Shown in pieces: positions 7,601 to 16,430 of a stretch of 42,732 nt of DNA. A program made the translations under genes and the position numbers. How positions within the stretch are numbered: position 1 is the stretch's first letter; every line of letters begins with the position of its first letter. The stretch lies in assembly GCF_018448905.1 (NCBI RefSeq), contig NZ_RCWA01000038.1, positions 1 to 42,732 of the forward strand, read 5' to 3'. This DNA comes from Photorhabdus heterorhabditis (GTDB lineage Bacteria > Pseudomonadota > Gammaproteobacteria > Enterobacterales > Enterobacteriaceae). The notes beneath the pieces are model-generated. The model worked only from the letters and a program-made list of their open reading frames with translations. It had not been told where the DNA came from and made no database searches.

Positions 7601-10600
7601 CCACTCAGGCGAGTGTTATTGTGTGCTGATCCGTCACGACCATGACCCACAATCTGCCAACGTAATACGCCTGATAATTTGGACGGGTTTCCATAAACCA
7701 CCTGGTATTTACCATTGGAATCGAGCTGTACAACCACGCTAGAATCAGGATGTTTACCCGCCAAATTAGCGGCAGCTTTAGCAACTACCGGGTCATCCTC
7801 CAACTGAATAATAACCTGACCAGTGAAACGTGTTTCACGATTATCAGTTTGGGATGTGATAGCAACACGTTCCCAATTTTCGACATTTTTGTTTTTAACA
7901 CTGTCATTTGATGCCAGTTTTTCCAATCCGGGGAATATCATGTCACCGTCAGCCGACGCTTTTAGTATCAGTTTGTTTGCTGCCGGATAAGTCAGTATTT
8001 TGTTGATATTCGACTGCACGAAACCAGCAGCTTGTTTAAAATTATTGTTCTCAACTTCGACTAGGATTTTCTTACTTTTCTTACCTTGCTTCGTTGTGAC
8101 TTCCAACGTTATCTCACGCTCACCGTAATCAACCACGCGTCCAGTAGCATCTGAACCCAAGGTAAAGATCTTGCCCTGCTCTTTCAGAGCGCGCAGTATG
8201 TAACCTTGTTCGCCCTCACGCGCCTGTTTCCAAACACCGTCATATCTCGCAATGGTTCCCTTTTCAAATTTATTGAATTGAACATAGAAACTTTGGTCTG
8301 GTTTTTCACTCGCCTGGAATTTGTAACCCGTGAAGTACGTTTTAAGGTACCCGTTATGGAAAGAGTCCATAAAACGGTAGAAATCATGATAATTAGCAAA
8401 CGATTTGGCACCATAGTTAGGATCGTAGAATGACCAAACCATTTGAGTGCTATTTTTATCCACCACAACCGACATGGCATGATCTTCAGACATAAATGTC
8501 ATGTAAGTTGATTTTCTTACATTGCGCAACTTATCCATGACAGATTCATAGCCTTCTGCTTCATAATTCAATGCAGCGTGGATATTCGGCCCGGTCAGCC
8601 CATTGGCTTTTAATTTTCCGCCATAAGCGGCGTTGGCTTTGTGATACGCAGCAACCGTAGAGCTATCCATCGATTGGCTGTACTGCATCGACAATAAATC
8701 TTCAATCAGTGGGCCGATATTTTGGCGACGATATTGAACCAGCAAAGAAGATTCAATGGAGTTAATATCGGTTTTCTTATTAACTGATGTGTCGTTGTAA
8801 GCTTTAACAGCATCCTTCAACCACATCATATAAGCTTTACCCCCCCCTGAGCCATGTACCCGTTCTTCTATCAGATAACGGGCAGATAGGGCAAAACATA
8901 ATCCCTTACGCAATGATTTTGACTTAACTTTATCTCCGTCCGTCAAGAGTACACTGCCAATTTCTGGAATAATCTTATCAAGTTTCTCCAGCAGGTTATC
9001 ACCCTGACTGAAATGGAATGAAGAAGCCTTCAGCTCTTTCCCACGTGCCATAAAGTCAAAGATTTTGTTGTCAATTTTTTGTAACACATCTCCCTTGATA
9101 ACATCACGATTTTGAGAATTAGCGATTTGTTTATCAGATGCCGATATTGCAAGTAATGTTTTTTCTTTCTTGTCGATTGGTGTATCCGTCGATAAATTTT
9201 TACGGTTTTTCTCTACTGAGAATTGATCGTTCATCGAATAGCGGAAATTGGCATTAATTTGCAATCGGTTGATGGCACCTTTCGCCTCTTTCAGCTCGTC
9301 CAGATCTTCTTCTGTCAATCTTGTACTGAATCGTCCATCGGCATGTATGACAGATTCAGCGTTAACATGGCTGCCAGTTTCTACTATCTCCGTCGATTCA
9401 TAAGCCTTGCCAGATAAACTACTACCAGATGCACCTACACGCTGTGGTTTTGTATGCTCATTCTGCTTTGCCCCTTTTGCATCGGTTTGTACCTGAGCCA
9501 CTGTATTCTCAGCCAGTGTAATGTCACGTTTGCCCCGATTTTCTGCATCTTGATAGACGATATTGGCGTCATTTGCCGCTTTTTCTGCCTGCTGTTGCTG
9601 CAACAACGCCTCTGCTTTTCTTAACGCTGCTTTTTCCTGAACCTCTGCAATATCTTGCTTCACGCTGACACGATGTTGCTCACTTTGTGCTACGCCGACC
9701 TCTGATTTCGCAACCGCTTCTTTTACTTGTTGTTGGTTATCCGTAATAATCTGTTGAGCATGAACTAATTTTTCCTGTGCAATATGTTTAGTGTGATTCA
9801 ATTTATCCTGCACACTGCCTAATAATTCGCTAGCAAATTGATCACGCCACTGGTCACCTGATTCGCCGTGGTAATTCGCATAGCCATTGAGCGCATCCAG
9901 ACCTTGAGTCATTGAGATAAGTTCGTTAGTGACGGCCTGTGATTCTTCTTTCACTGCATCACACTGCATTTGCCCATTGGTGTTTAACACCGTCTGATCT
10001 GTTGATTCAAGTTGAGATTGTGTTTCTGCAATCGCTGCCAGTTGTTTATCTTTTTCTTGCTCCAGAAGACGGTGATCTTTTTCGGCTTTTTCTTTATCGT
10101 TTAACGCACCTTGCGCCGCTTTATCCTGTTTCGCTTGTTCGGTAACAGCATTGGCTTGTCGGGAATTCTTAAATTTTGCAACGATATTATCCACAATATA
10201 GCCTATCCCATCACTCAAACCGGTACCTTTAAACTCAATTCGGTTACTACCCGTTTTTGCTGTCAACTCCAGTGTTTTATTTTGCCATTGAGTGACATCT
10301 CCAGACGTTGAGAATACAGATTTACCGTTCCAAAAAACCTCCATACCATTGCTGGTGAGAAAAGCCTTGGAACGATTGGCAAAATCAAAGCTCAGTACAA
10401 TCACTTCTCCTGCAAACAAGTTTCGCAGGTCCTGATAAATAGCCGTGTTTTTATCCGCATCAAGTTCACTGACTCGATCTCCATGACCTACATTATCCAG
10501 ACCGTAAACACTCGCTGAGTGATTTGCTTCCATACCATTGGTTACTAACCAGCCATGATTACCTTGTTCAAAATTACCATTGATGATCAGATTGGATTCC

Positions 10601-13600
10601 TGGCCTGAACCAAAATTTTCATTAATATCTAATGAACGATGAATCTTATCAAGATCAGGCGTTGCTATCTCTGTCACAGAACCACTCAAGCGACGGTTTA
10701 AATCCGAACTTATCGGGGCAATTTCCCCTATTTTAAAACCATCAATCGCAGAGACTTCAGCTACATTAATCGCACCTCGCCCCTTATGGGTGCCAGATGT
10801 GTTAGCCTCATTCCCCTGAATCAGATAGTTGATCGCCTGGCTGCCACCTACACCTAATGCCGTCTGTTTGATATTTTCAAAGAAGGCAACGAGTTTATTA
10901 CTTTCGGTACTACTTTCTGCAACTGCAAGGCTGTAGAAATCGCCGTTACCAATCTTAATCGCCACGTTATTGTGTGCATAAGAAGCATTGATACCCAAAC
11001 CATCACCAATATGGATATTGGCATTACCTTTGCCTTTCATAACTGCAACATTAAGACCATCCCCAACTTTGGTATTGACGTTATATTTCCCCCACGCCAC
11101 ATTAACTGAAACACCATTACCCACTTTGGTATTCACATTAAGATCACCCTGCGTTGCGGTCACACTTAAGCCGTTACCTACCGTTGTCGTGATGTTAGCT
11201 TTCCCTTTTGCTGCAATAACCTGTACACCATCACCGACTTTGGTGATGGTATTGCTTTCGCTCCATAAGGCATTAAAACTGTCTCCCTTCCCCACTTGGG
11301 TGACGATGTTGGCTTTACCTTTAGCAAGCACCACATTGCGGCCTTCTCCCACTTTAGTGATAACATTCGCCTCGCCCCAGACCCCAGTATAATCATCACC
11401 GCTACCCGCATGAGTGATAATATTGATATCCCCCTGAACAACCGTAACTTCCTGTTTATCCCCCACTTTGGTAATAATGTTCGCTTTACCTTTCGCGAAG
11501 TTGTAACGGTCGCCATTTCCCACTTGTGTCAGGATATTAGCCTCTCCCCAGACAGCATTAATCCCAGTGCCGCCTCCAACTTTGGTAATAATATTGGCTT
11601 TACCTTTGGCAAAACCGACCGTAGTACCATCACCAATATGAGTCATGATGTTACCCACATCGGAAATAAGCAGGCCAACCGTGGTACCGTCTCCCACTTT
11701 GGTCAGAATATTGCCTTTGCCAAGCAGTACGCCAGCGGTTACCGAGTCACCCACATGCGTGATGATGTTAGCTTTCGCTGTGGCAACAACTCCCATAAAA
11801 TCATTACCCACTTTAGTAACAATATTCGCTTCACCCAGTGCTAAAACACCGGTTAAGCCATTGCCTGCATGGGTCATAATGTTGGCTTTGCCAAACATTG
11901 CCGCCAGCGTTGTACCGTCACCGACTTTGGTCATCACGTTCAGTTCACCGGCGAACAAGCCAATACTGGTACCATCACCTATATGCGAATAGATATTAGC
12001 TTTACCCATCATTAAGGCCGCGGTCAGGTCATTACCGACTTTGGTCAGCACATTGGCACCTCCGATCATGGCAGCAAAAGTATTGCCATCCCCCACGTGG
12101 GTAAAGATATTAGCCTCACCTATCATTGCCGATAGCGTCATACCGCTACCCACTTTGGTCGCGATATTACCTTTTGCTAACATCAGAGCAACGCTCGTGC
12201 CGTCACCAATATGGGTAAACACATTGCCGACAGCTAGCATCAGCGCCAGTGCATTACCGTCACCCACTTTGGTAAAGAGGTTTATTGCGCCGCCCATCAA
12301 CGCCCACGCATCACCCTTGCCAACATGGGTAAAGAGGTTGCCCGCGCCGATCATAGCGGCAATCGCGCTACCCTCCCCAACTTTAGTGAAGATATTGCCT
12401 GCCGCACCCATCACCCCCAGCGTCTGACCGTCACCAACATGAGTCAGCACGTTACCGATACCCAGTATGGTACCAATCGTATCGCCGTTTCCTATTTTGG
12501 TCAGAATATTGGCACCACCCAGCATAACGCCCGTCGTATTGCCGTTACCGATATGGGTTAGAACGTTTGCGCCACCCCCCATCACAGCTAACACATCTCC
12601 CCACCCTTTCCTGGTAAGAATATTAGCGCCACCTAACGCAATTGCCTTGGTATTGGACATTTCAACATCACTACTAATATGAGTAATAATGTTGCCCCCC
12701 CCTAACATGCCAGAAACCAAATCACCTGCACCAAGCTTAGTCAGCACATTAGCACCGCCCACCAGCACCGAGGACACATTACCGTTACCCTTTTGGACCA
12801 TGAGATTAAAACCGCCAGCACCTGACCAGTTCGCTCTACCATTACCAATATGCGTGTGCGTATTATAACCACCCAACATCATCACTTGGCTGTTGCCATT
12901 GCCTTTATGAATCGAGATATTACCAACCGCCAGAAGATGGGCCAGATAGCGGCCATCACCGACTCGTACAAGAACATTTGCTGCACCGCCAGCGTTAACA
13001 TCCATTTCTCCATGCTGACTTTGGTTAACGATAACGTTTGCTAAACCAGCACCACGGAATGTTAAATCGCCCTCTTCACCACTTTTTACAATAACGTTAG
13101 CAGCACCGCCGCCTGCAAAATCGACATTGCCACGGGTAACACTAGAGTTAATAACGTTTCCACCACCCACGCCGTTAAACTGGATGTTACCGGAACTATC
13201 ACCATTGTTGGTTAATGAGTTCACAAGCTCTTGCTGGCTATATTCTTCGGTATGTGCTAACCGATCAAAGGCACGACGTACCGTTGTATTATGGCTATAT
13301 TGAAGCTGGCTCAACATGTAGCCACCCGCACTCATAGAGAGATAACCGTTTGCAAATGAAATATCTTCATCAGCCAGATTACTGGTATGATCGCCTGCTT
13401 TGAACCACGCGCTAGCAAAGTATTTGAGTTCCTGCGTAATTGGATCGTTTTCTAGCTCAACGACGACTACCTTGGTGTATGATTCCAGATATTTGGCATA
13501 CACATAAGTATTCGGCTGACGATTCGATTTCACTGCGGAAACATCAACTTTTTGACTATTGTAAAAGATCGATCGTCCCCCCATTTTTGCATTAAGGAGC

Positions 13601-14922
13601 ATGATATCTTCTACTTTAACCGTCGTTCCGCCAGCATAAACAACCCACTCGTTTTCAGATAAACTCTCCCCAACCACACAACAACAAATAGTAATAGGCT
13701 GACGGTGCTCAACAATTAAATTGGAAAGACGGTAGGCACCATTAATGTTTATATCGATAAATCCATTAGCTGAAGATATATCCGTTGAAGCAAGATCTTT
13801 AAGGTGATCGCCTTCTTTATACCAAGAGGTAGAGTAATAATTGAGATTACCGGTTTCAGGATCGTTAAAAAGATGCACTTTGCTGATCTTGGTATATATT
13901 TCGTCAACAAACGCAAAGAGATAAGTATCAGGCTCAATCGTTGATTTAATGCCTGTCACTGGCTGGGACTCCTGAATCCAACTTCCTCCCATCGTCGCTG
14001 TCGTTAAGACGATCTCACCAGCTTTAGCATATTCCAGTGATTCACCGCGAGGGCGGTCATTTGCGCCTATTCTTAATATTTCGTTGTAAGCACCGATACC
14101 GGAGAAGCTAATATTGCCGTGCCCAATATCAGAATAAATTTTGTTATAACCGCCAATACCTTCAAAAGTAATATCACCGCGAGTCCGTACGTAGATATCT
14201 TCTTTTTGGCGAATACGCTTAATCCGGTTAGATGCTCCAGCACCGCGCAAAGTAATATCACCTTCTTTACCTTTGCGTATAATGTGATTATCTGCTCCTG
14301 CGCCAGTGAAATTAATATTACCGCTTTCAATCCGCGAGCTGATGCTATTTGCAGCACCAGCACCATTAAACGTTACATCTCCATTGCTTCCACTGTAACG
14401 GTCATACCAGGTGTGATCGATTTGGTTACCTGCTCCTGCGCCATCAAAGTACAAATTACCCTGATTAATTTCATGCCATAATTTATTGTAGCCACCAGCA
14501 CCTTTAAAGCTTACGTCACCAGTCAGACCTTTACGGATCATTTCGTTATAAACAGCCGCACCAGCAAAATCCAGCTCACCGTGGTTACCTGTGTGATTCA
14601 GGGAAGCGCCACCTGCAACGCCAGAAAATAAAACATCACCATCACCTCTTTTATCAATATCAGCGTAACCTGCCCCTCCTTTTACGGTCAAATTACCCGT
14701 AGAATCCTCGATTTCTAAATACGCGGCACCACTAACCACTGTGTCATTACCTGTACCGGTATATACCTTAGCCGCTATCGAACCCAACGTAATATAGTCA
14801 TTCCCTCCGCGGGCATAAATGTAACCACCAAATCCAATAGCATCAATGTCATTATCATCATCATCAGCGAAATAATTCCCGGTAAAAAAATATTCTGCAC
14901 TCCTGTTTGATGATTTACCCAT
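4609..14922 (-). CDS. rtxA: MARTX toxin with a single YopT-like effector
   Basis: A 3437-residue secreted toxin. It starts at ATG 14922 (MGKSSNRSAEYFFTGNY) with AAGGGA six bases upstream; the in-frame TTG two codons earlier is too close to the Shine-Dalgarno. The N-terminal arm holds A-type glycine repeats (GAGGYN, GAGASN) and about thirty 19-residue B repeats (ANIxTKVGNG), then a NLIINGNFE carbohydrate-binding-like domain near 1445 and a coiled coil (~1595-1850). The effector region carries one C58 cysteine protease: C2009 in GLCFAL, H2148 in EDHAMS, D2167 in FYDPNYG. The C80 autoprocessing domain follows, with H2427 in GHGRDG and C2472 in VGCSL. The C-terminal arm ends in GGxGND-type calcium-binding repeats. 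The arms are known to form pores and deliver effectors into host cells; the single effector explains the shortness against usual 3500-5300 residues. No rtxC or transporter genes are in the window. Confidence 0.95.
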   Translation of the reverse strand: MGKSSNRSAEYFFTGNYFADDDDNDIDAIGFGGYIYARGGNDYITLGSIAAKVYTGTGNDTVVSGAAYLEIEDSTGNLTVKGGAGYADIDKRGDGDVLFSGVAGGASLNHTGNHGELDFAGAAVYNEMIRKGLTGDVSFKGAGGYNKLWHEINQGNLYFDGAGAGNQIDHTWYDRYSGSNGDVTFNGAGAANSISSRIESGNINFTGAGADNHIIRKGKEGDITLRGAGASNRIKRIRQKEDIYVRTRGDITFEGIGGYNKIYSDIGHGNISFSGIGAYNEILRIGANDRPRGESLEYAKAGEIVLTTATMGGSWIQESQPVTGIKSTIEPDTYLFAFVDEIYTKISKVHLFNDPETGNLNYYSTSWYKEGDHLKDLASTDISSANGFIDININGAYRLSNLIVEHRQPITICCCVVGESLSENEWVVYAGGTTVKVEDIMLLNAKMGGRSIFYNSQKVDVSAVKSNRQPNTYVYAKYLESYTKVVVVELENDPITQELKYFASAWFKAGDHTSNLADEDISFANGYLSMSAGGYMLSQLQYSHNTTVRRAFDRLAHTEEYSQQELVNSLTNNGDSSGNIQFNGVGGGNVINSSVTRGNVDFAGGGAANVIVKSGEEGDLTFRGAGLANVIVNQSQHGEMDVNAGGAANVLVRVGDGRYLAHLLAVGNISIHKGNGNSQVMMLGGYNTHTHIGNGRANWSGAGGFNLMVQKGNGNVSSVLVGGANVLTKLGAGDLVSGMLGGGNIITHISSDVEMSNTKAIALGGANILTRKGWGDVLAVMGGGANVLTHIGNGNTTGVMLGGANILTKIGNGDTIGTILGIGNVLTHVGDGQTLGVMGAAGNIFTKVGEGSAIAAMIGAGNLFTHVGKGDAWALMGGAINLFTKVGDGNALALMLAVGNVFTHIGDGTSVALMLAKGNIATKVGSGMTLSAMIGEANIFTHVGDGNTFAAMIGGANVLTKVGNDLTAALMMGKANIYSHIGDGTSIGLFAGELNVMTKVGDGTTLAAMFGKANIMTHAGNGLTGVLALGEANIVTKVGNDFMGVVATAKANIITHVGDSVTAGVLLGKGNILTKVGDGTTVGLLISDVGNIMTHIGDGTTVGFAKGKANIITKVGGGTGINAVWGEANILTQVGNGDRYNFAKGKANIITKVGDKQEVTVVQGDINIITHAGSGDDYTGVWGEANVITKVGEGRNVVLAKGKANIVTQVGKGDSFNALWSESNTITKVGDGVQVIAAKGKANITTTVGNGLSVTATQGDLNVNTKVGNGVSVNVAWGKYNVNTKVGDGLNVAVMKGKGNANIHIGDGLGINASYAHNNVAIKIGNGDFYSLAVAESSTESNKLVAFFENIKQTALGVGGSQAINYLIQGNEANTSGTHKGRGAINVAEVSAIDGFKIGEIAPISSDLNRRLSGSVTEIATPDLDKIHRSLDINENFGSGQESNLIINGNFEQGNHGWLVTNGMEANHSASVYGLDNVGHGDRVSELDADKNTAIYQDLRNLFAGEVIVLSFDFANRSKAFLTSNGMEVFWNGKSVFSTSGDVTQWQNKTLELTAKTGSNRIEFKGTGLSDGIGYIVDNIVAKFKNSRQANAVTEQAKQDKAAQGALNDKEKAEKDHRLLEQEKDKQLAAIAETQSQLESTDQTVLNTNGQMQCDAVKEESQAVTNELISMTQGLDALNGYANYHGESGDQWRDQFASELLGSVQDKLNHTKHIAQEKLVHAQQIITDNQQQVKEAVAKSEVGVAQSEQHRVSVKQDIAEVQEKAALRKAEALLQQQQAEKAANDANIVYQDAENRGKRDITLAENTVAQVQTDAKGAKQNEHTKPQRVGASGSSLSGKAYESTEIVETGSHVNAESVIHADGRFSTRLTEEDLDELKEAKGAINRLQINANFRYSMNDQFSVEKNRKNLSTDTPIDKKEKTLLAISASDKQIANSQNRDVIKGDVLQKIDNKIFDFMARGKELKASSFHFSQGDNLLEKLDKIIPEIGSVLLTDGDKVKSKSLRKGLCFALSARYLIEERVHGSGGGKAYMMWLKDAVKAYNDTSVNKKTDINSIESSLLVQYRRQNIGPLIEDLLSMQYSQSMDSSTVAAYHKANAAYGGKLKANGLTGPNIHAALNYEAEGYESVMDKLRNVRKSTYMTFMSEDHAMSVVVDKNSTQMVWSFYDPNYGAKSFANYHDFYRFMDSFHNGYLKTYFTGYKFQASEKPDQSFYVQFNKFEKGTIARYDGVWKQAREGEQGYILRALKEQGKIFTLGSDATGRVVDYGEREITLEVTTKQGKKSKKILVEVENNNFKQAAGFVQSNINKILTYPAANKLILKASADGDMIFPGLEKLASNDSVKNKNVENWERVAITSQTDNRETRFTGQVIIQLEDDPVVAKAAANLAGKHPDSSVVVQLDSNGKYQVVYGNPSKLSGVLRWQIVGHGRDGSAHNNTRLSGYSADELAVKLKQFSQDLKRAGKPIHISIVGCSLISDDKRDGFARRFIVAMDKQGIRSDVSARRSEVAVDISGRKFTRDQNNQWVNNLPDNKIVFKWNKQSELTTNTERVIRGVDESDITLSKVGYTSADAMAKGAVADHHRTFTAPKKRTKNIEINANDKLNRSLSYTGNIQINVGEGEFTALNWGTSNVGVKVGSGGFKSLAFGDNNVMVHIGHGDSKHSFDIDGYQAFEGAQMFIGNRNVSFNRGRSNDLIVMMDKSIPTPPLVNPFDGAIRVTGVLQSIARSGEEWNWLVAQDQQWTLSGAEKFVQDMSGLDQTSSVDYKTLVNLDSQHERSSRGLKSDAEAALNKRYYQWLSGNSTDTGKMSRANKFRQANQKLAFNFAVGGRGADIQVTTGNWNLMFGDNIQSILDTNLGSLFGLMSQQFTTTGLVKTTFTYNPQDLPRQLKNKLLGRLAGVSADTTLSDIFGVDYTAEGQIVSRTGEPVDGEAILRKMLEVIGEFSGDQLKAFTNPEKLLNGLRAGIDMGTEGVRSFAESHGLMEKTPDETPVQGSPVVINNRADAQASDESERKFGFNSLNLPNLFATMFSQDKQTEMQSLMANLKENLTADLLNMEQKTFDFLCNSGHLQGDSDIHISLGNYNFNWGGDGKDLSAYLGDNNNFWGGRGDDVYYSMGTSNIFTGGEGNDMGVLMGRENWMFGGNGDDTAVVAGRINQVFMGEGNDQAFVFGEGGFIDAGNGQDYVVASGNYNRVDTGAGRDYTVIIGNNNWVDLGKSNDSARVFGNDNRIDGSTGNDGIKLMGYHAVINGGEGDDHLIAAAISKFSQFDGGDGQDLLVLGGYQNRFQGGAGVDSFMVSGEVIDSRVSDINAEDIILLHNVDWKNLWFQRSGYDLVLSVNRHPRDKTAQGVFESVGAVTFDDYFNGHRAKLVRQMGDKDKSGEREFTALSDNAVDSLIQAMSSFSPTAGDNGFIASLDSKAKIAIATAWTDAAIGKGKFA
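4990..5720 (-). repeat. MARTX C-terminal glycine/Asp (RTX) repeats
   Basis: About a dozen degenerate 18-residue units of the form GGxGNDxxxxxGxxNxxx (for example FTGGEGNDMGVLMGRENWM). They form a parallel beta-roll that binds calcium and serves type I secretion. Their + strand shadow gives spurious ORFs. Confidence 0.85.
7335..8030 (-). other. Autoprocessing cysteine protease domain (C80) of MARTX
   Basis: Region from about residue 2300 to 2530 with LRWQIVGHGRDG (His2427) and HISIVGCSLISDD (Cys2472). The His-Cys spacing of 45 matches the family. It is known to be activated by host inositol hexakisphosphate and to cut after Leu in linkers flanking effectors, releasing the effector into the cytosol. 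Confidence 0.9.
8245..9115 (-). other. YopT-like C58 cysteine protease effector domain of MARTX
   Basis: About 290 residues between the conserved INRLQINANF end of the N-terminal arm and the C80 domain. The triad is readable: Cys2009 in RKGLCFALSARY, His2148 in SEDHAMSVVV, Asp2167 in WSFYDPNYG. Spacing 139 and 19 is close to YopT (119 and 16). By analogy it may cleave prenylated Rho GTPases or a related host substrate; the substrate is an inference. Confidence 0.8.
10150..10600 (-). other. Carbohydrate-binding-like (DUF642-type) domain of MARTX
   Basis: Begins NLIINGNFEQGNHGW and runs to GIGYIVDNIVAKF. This N-G-x-F-E...GW / DN-V jelly-roll pattern is conserved at the end of the MARTX N-terminal arm, just before the coiled coil. 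Likely beta-sandwich; ligand unknown. Confidence 0.75.
10900..12960 (-). repeat. MARTX B-repeat tract (19-residue, ~57-bp units)
   Basis: Over thirty tandem degenerate units with the pattern ANIxTKVGNG or NVxTHVGDG alternating, one every 57 bases. On the + strand the same tract gives Pro/Ser/Thr-rich shadow ORFs that are not genes. In MARTX toxins this arm is associated with pore formation and effector translocation. Confidence 0.9.
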
Positions 14923-14928
14923 AAGCAA

Positions 14929-15392
14929 TCCCTTAGTTTGATATCAAAGTTAAAACTGTATCCGACGGACAATGTTGAATATCCTATTTCACGCACAATA
15001 CAAACCCACTGCGCCTTCCAGAGAAAAAGAGCCGACAGAACAAATTATTAATAAATAATGCACAACAACGACAACATTAAACTCAGAAAAATATTAATCT
15101 GATGTATCTATAAACACGTTTAAATAAATAAATCGAATAAAATAAAAATTCAAAAACAATGTTTAACGAAGAATATAACGAATTAAAACTAAGATATAAC
15201 GTTTTACAAATTATGACCAATTATTTATTATCTCTTTATGAAAATATTAATTACACTTATTACTAACGGCAATTAATACTTAAGAAACAATATTATTTTG
15301 AGATAATTACATAAAGAAATTTATAATGGTAATCTACCTGAAGAAATTAGGTAAGATAATGAATACATAGAAAAAATCCGGCATAAGCCATT
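14929..15392. other. AT-rich region upstream of rtxA, no gene seen
   Basis: About 460 bases, strongly AT-rich, without a credible ORF on either strand. It must contain the rtxA promoter but I cannot single out a convincing -35/-10 pair. Confidence 0.6.
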
Positions 15393-15534
15393 TATACCCT
15401 ATGGATTTCAAGATGGATCGCGACGGCAAGGGAGCGAATCCCCGGGAGCAGAGATAACTATGTCATAGAGAACTCTGTGACCGGGGTGAGTGAGTGCAGC
15501 CAACAAAGAGGCAACTTGAAAGATAACGGGTATA
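15393..15534. repeat. ERIC-type palindromic element, copy 1
   Basis: About 140 bp bounded by TATACCC and GGGTATA, with inner arms GATTTCAAG / CTTGAAAG and an ERIC-like core (GCGAATCCCCGGGAGC ... GTGACCGGGGTGAGTGAG). Lies between the NRPS stop and the rtxA start, where its RNA hairpin could affect transcription of both minus-strand genes. Confidence 0.85.
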
Positions 15535-15581
15535 TACCGGATTATGAAACAAACACAGGATCATTAGCCTCAATTAAATCA

Positions 15582-16430
15582 TCACTGAACCTCTCCGTCA
15601 CAACTGATTGTCAGTGCCATATTTAAAGCTCGAATTAAAACGACTTTATCCTCGCTATCTTCCAGCAAACTAAAATGGTTACCCGAAATAGGAATTAGCC
15701 GCAGCAAAGGAGCCGGTACTATCTGCGCCCAACCTAATGACGGCTCCATACTTAAAGGCCGTGGGTTGTCATCCGTAACCAAAGGAACGAGTGGAGAAGG
15801 TTCCATTGCATAGAACTGATGAAGAGTTACCGTTAATACTTGCGGTTCATAATCCCTGACGATTTGTGCATAATTTTCTATCTGTTCCCAACGCTTCGCG
15901 ATCAAATTAGGACTCAGATTTAACGGGTATAACGCCAGTTCCTGCGCCGCGGCAATAAATTGCACCAAACTCAGTTCGTCGATTCTTTGGTACAATGCGG
16001 CAATCTCTTCAATGTGTTCTTCCCCTAAGTGCCTTACCAATTCAATAAAGAACTGAAGCTTAGGCGGTATTATCTGTTTCCTGGAATAGTGAGGCGCAGG
16101 CGTATCAATTAGCCCCAGAAAATTGATCGTCTCACCGGCATTCAAAAGTTGCTGAGCAATGGCATAAGCCAATATACCGCCAGAAGAGTAACCACATATT
16201 CGGTACGGGCCTGCCGGTTGAATGGCCTTCATAAAGATGATCATTCTTGTCACCTGCTGCTCTATCGTTGACATGGGTCCTTCACTGATAGACGGCCAAG
16301 GCAGCGCGTAAATTGGATAGCCTGATTGAATATGCTGGGCCAGCCCAAAAACATAGGAATAATCACCCATCCCACTGGGAACAAAGAACAACGGTAACCC
16401 GATTCCGTCAGGTCGCACAGGTATGGCATG
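15582..16430 (-). other. NRPS terminal thioesterase domain
   Basis: Residues ~6520-6802, an alpha/beta hydrolase with nucleophile S6602 in GYSSGG, acid in GLIDTPAP and histidine in GNHFSLL. Releases the finished peptide from T6. With a formyl cap on residue 1, hydrolysis to a linear acid is the simplest outcome, since head-to-tail cyclisation is blocked. Confidence 0.9.

Noticed and set aside
10988-12682. Series of + strand ORFs opposite the MARTX B repeats
   Set aside because: Periodic antisense of the 57-bp units, Pro/Ser/Thr-rich, without starts of their own.
10900-12960. Regular ~57-bp spacing that could look like a CRISPR array
   Set aside because: Units are degenerate, have no constant repeat plus unique spacer, and are in frame within rtxA as 19-residue B repeats.
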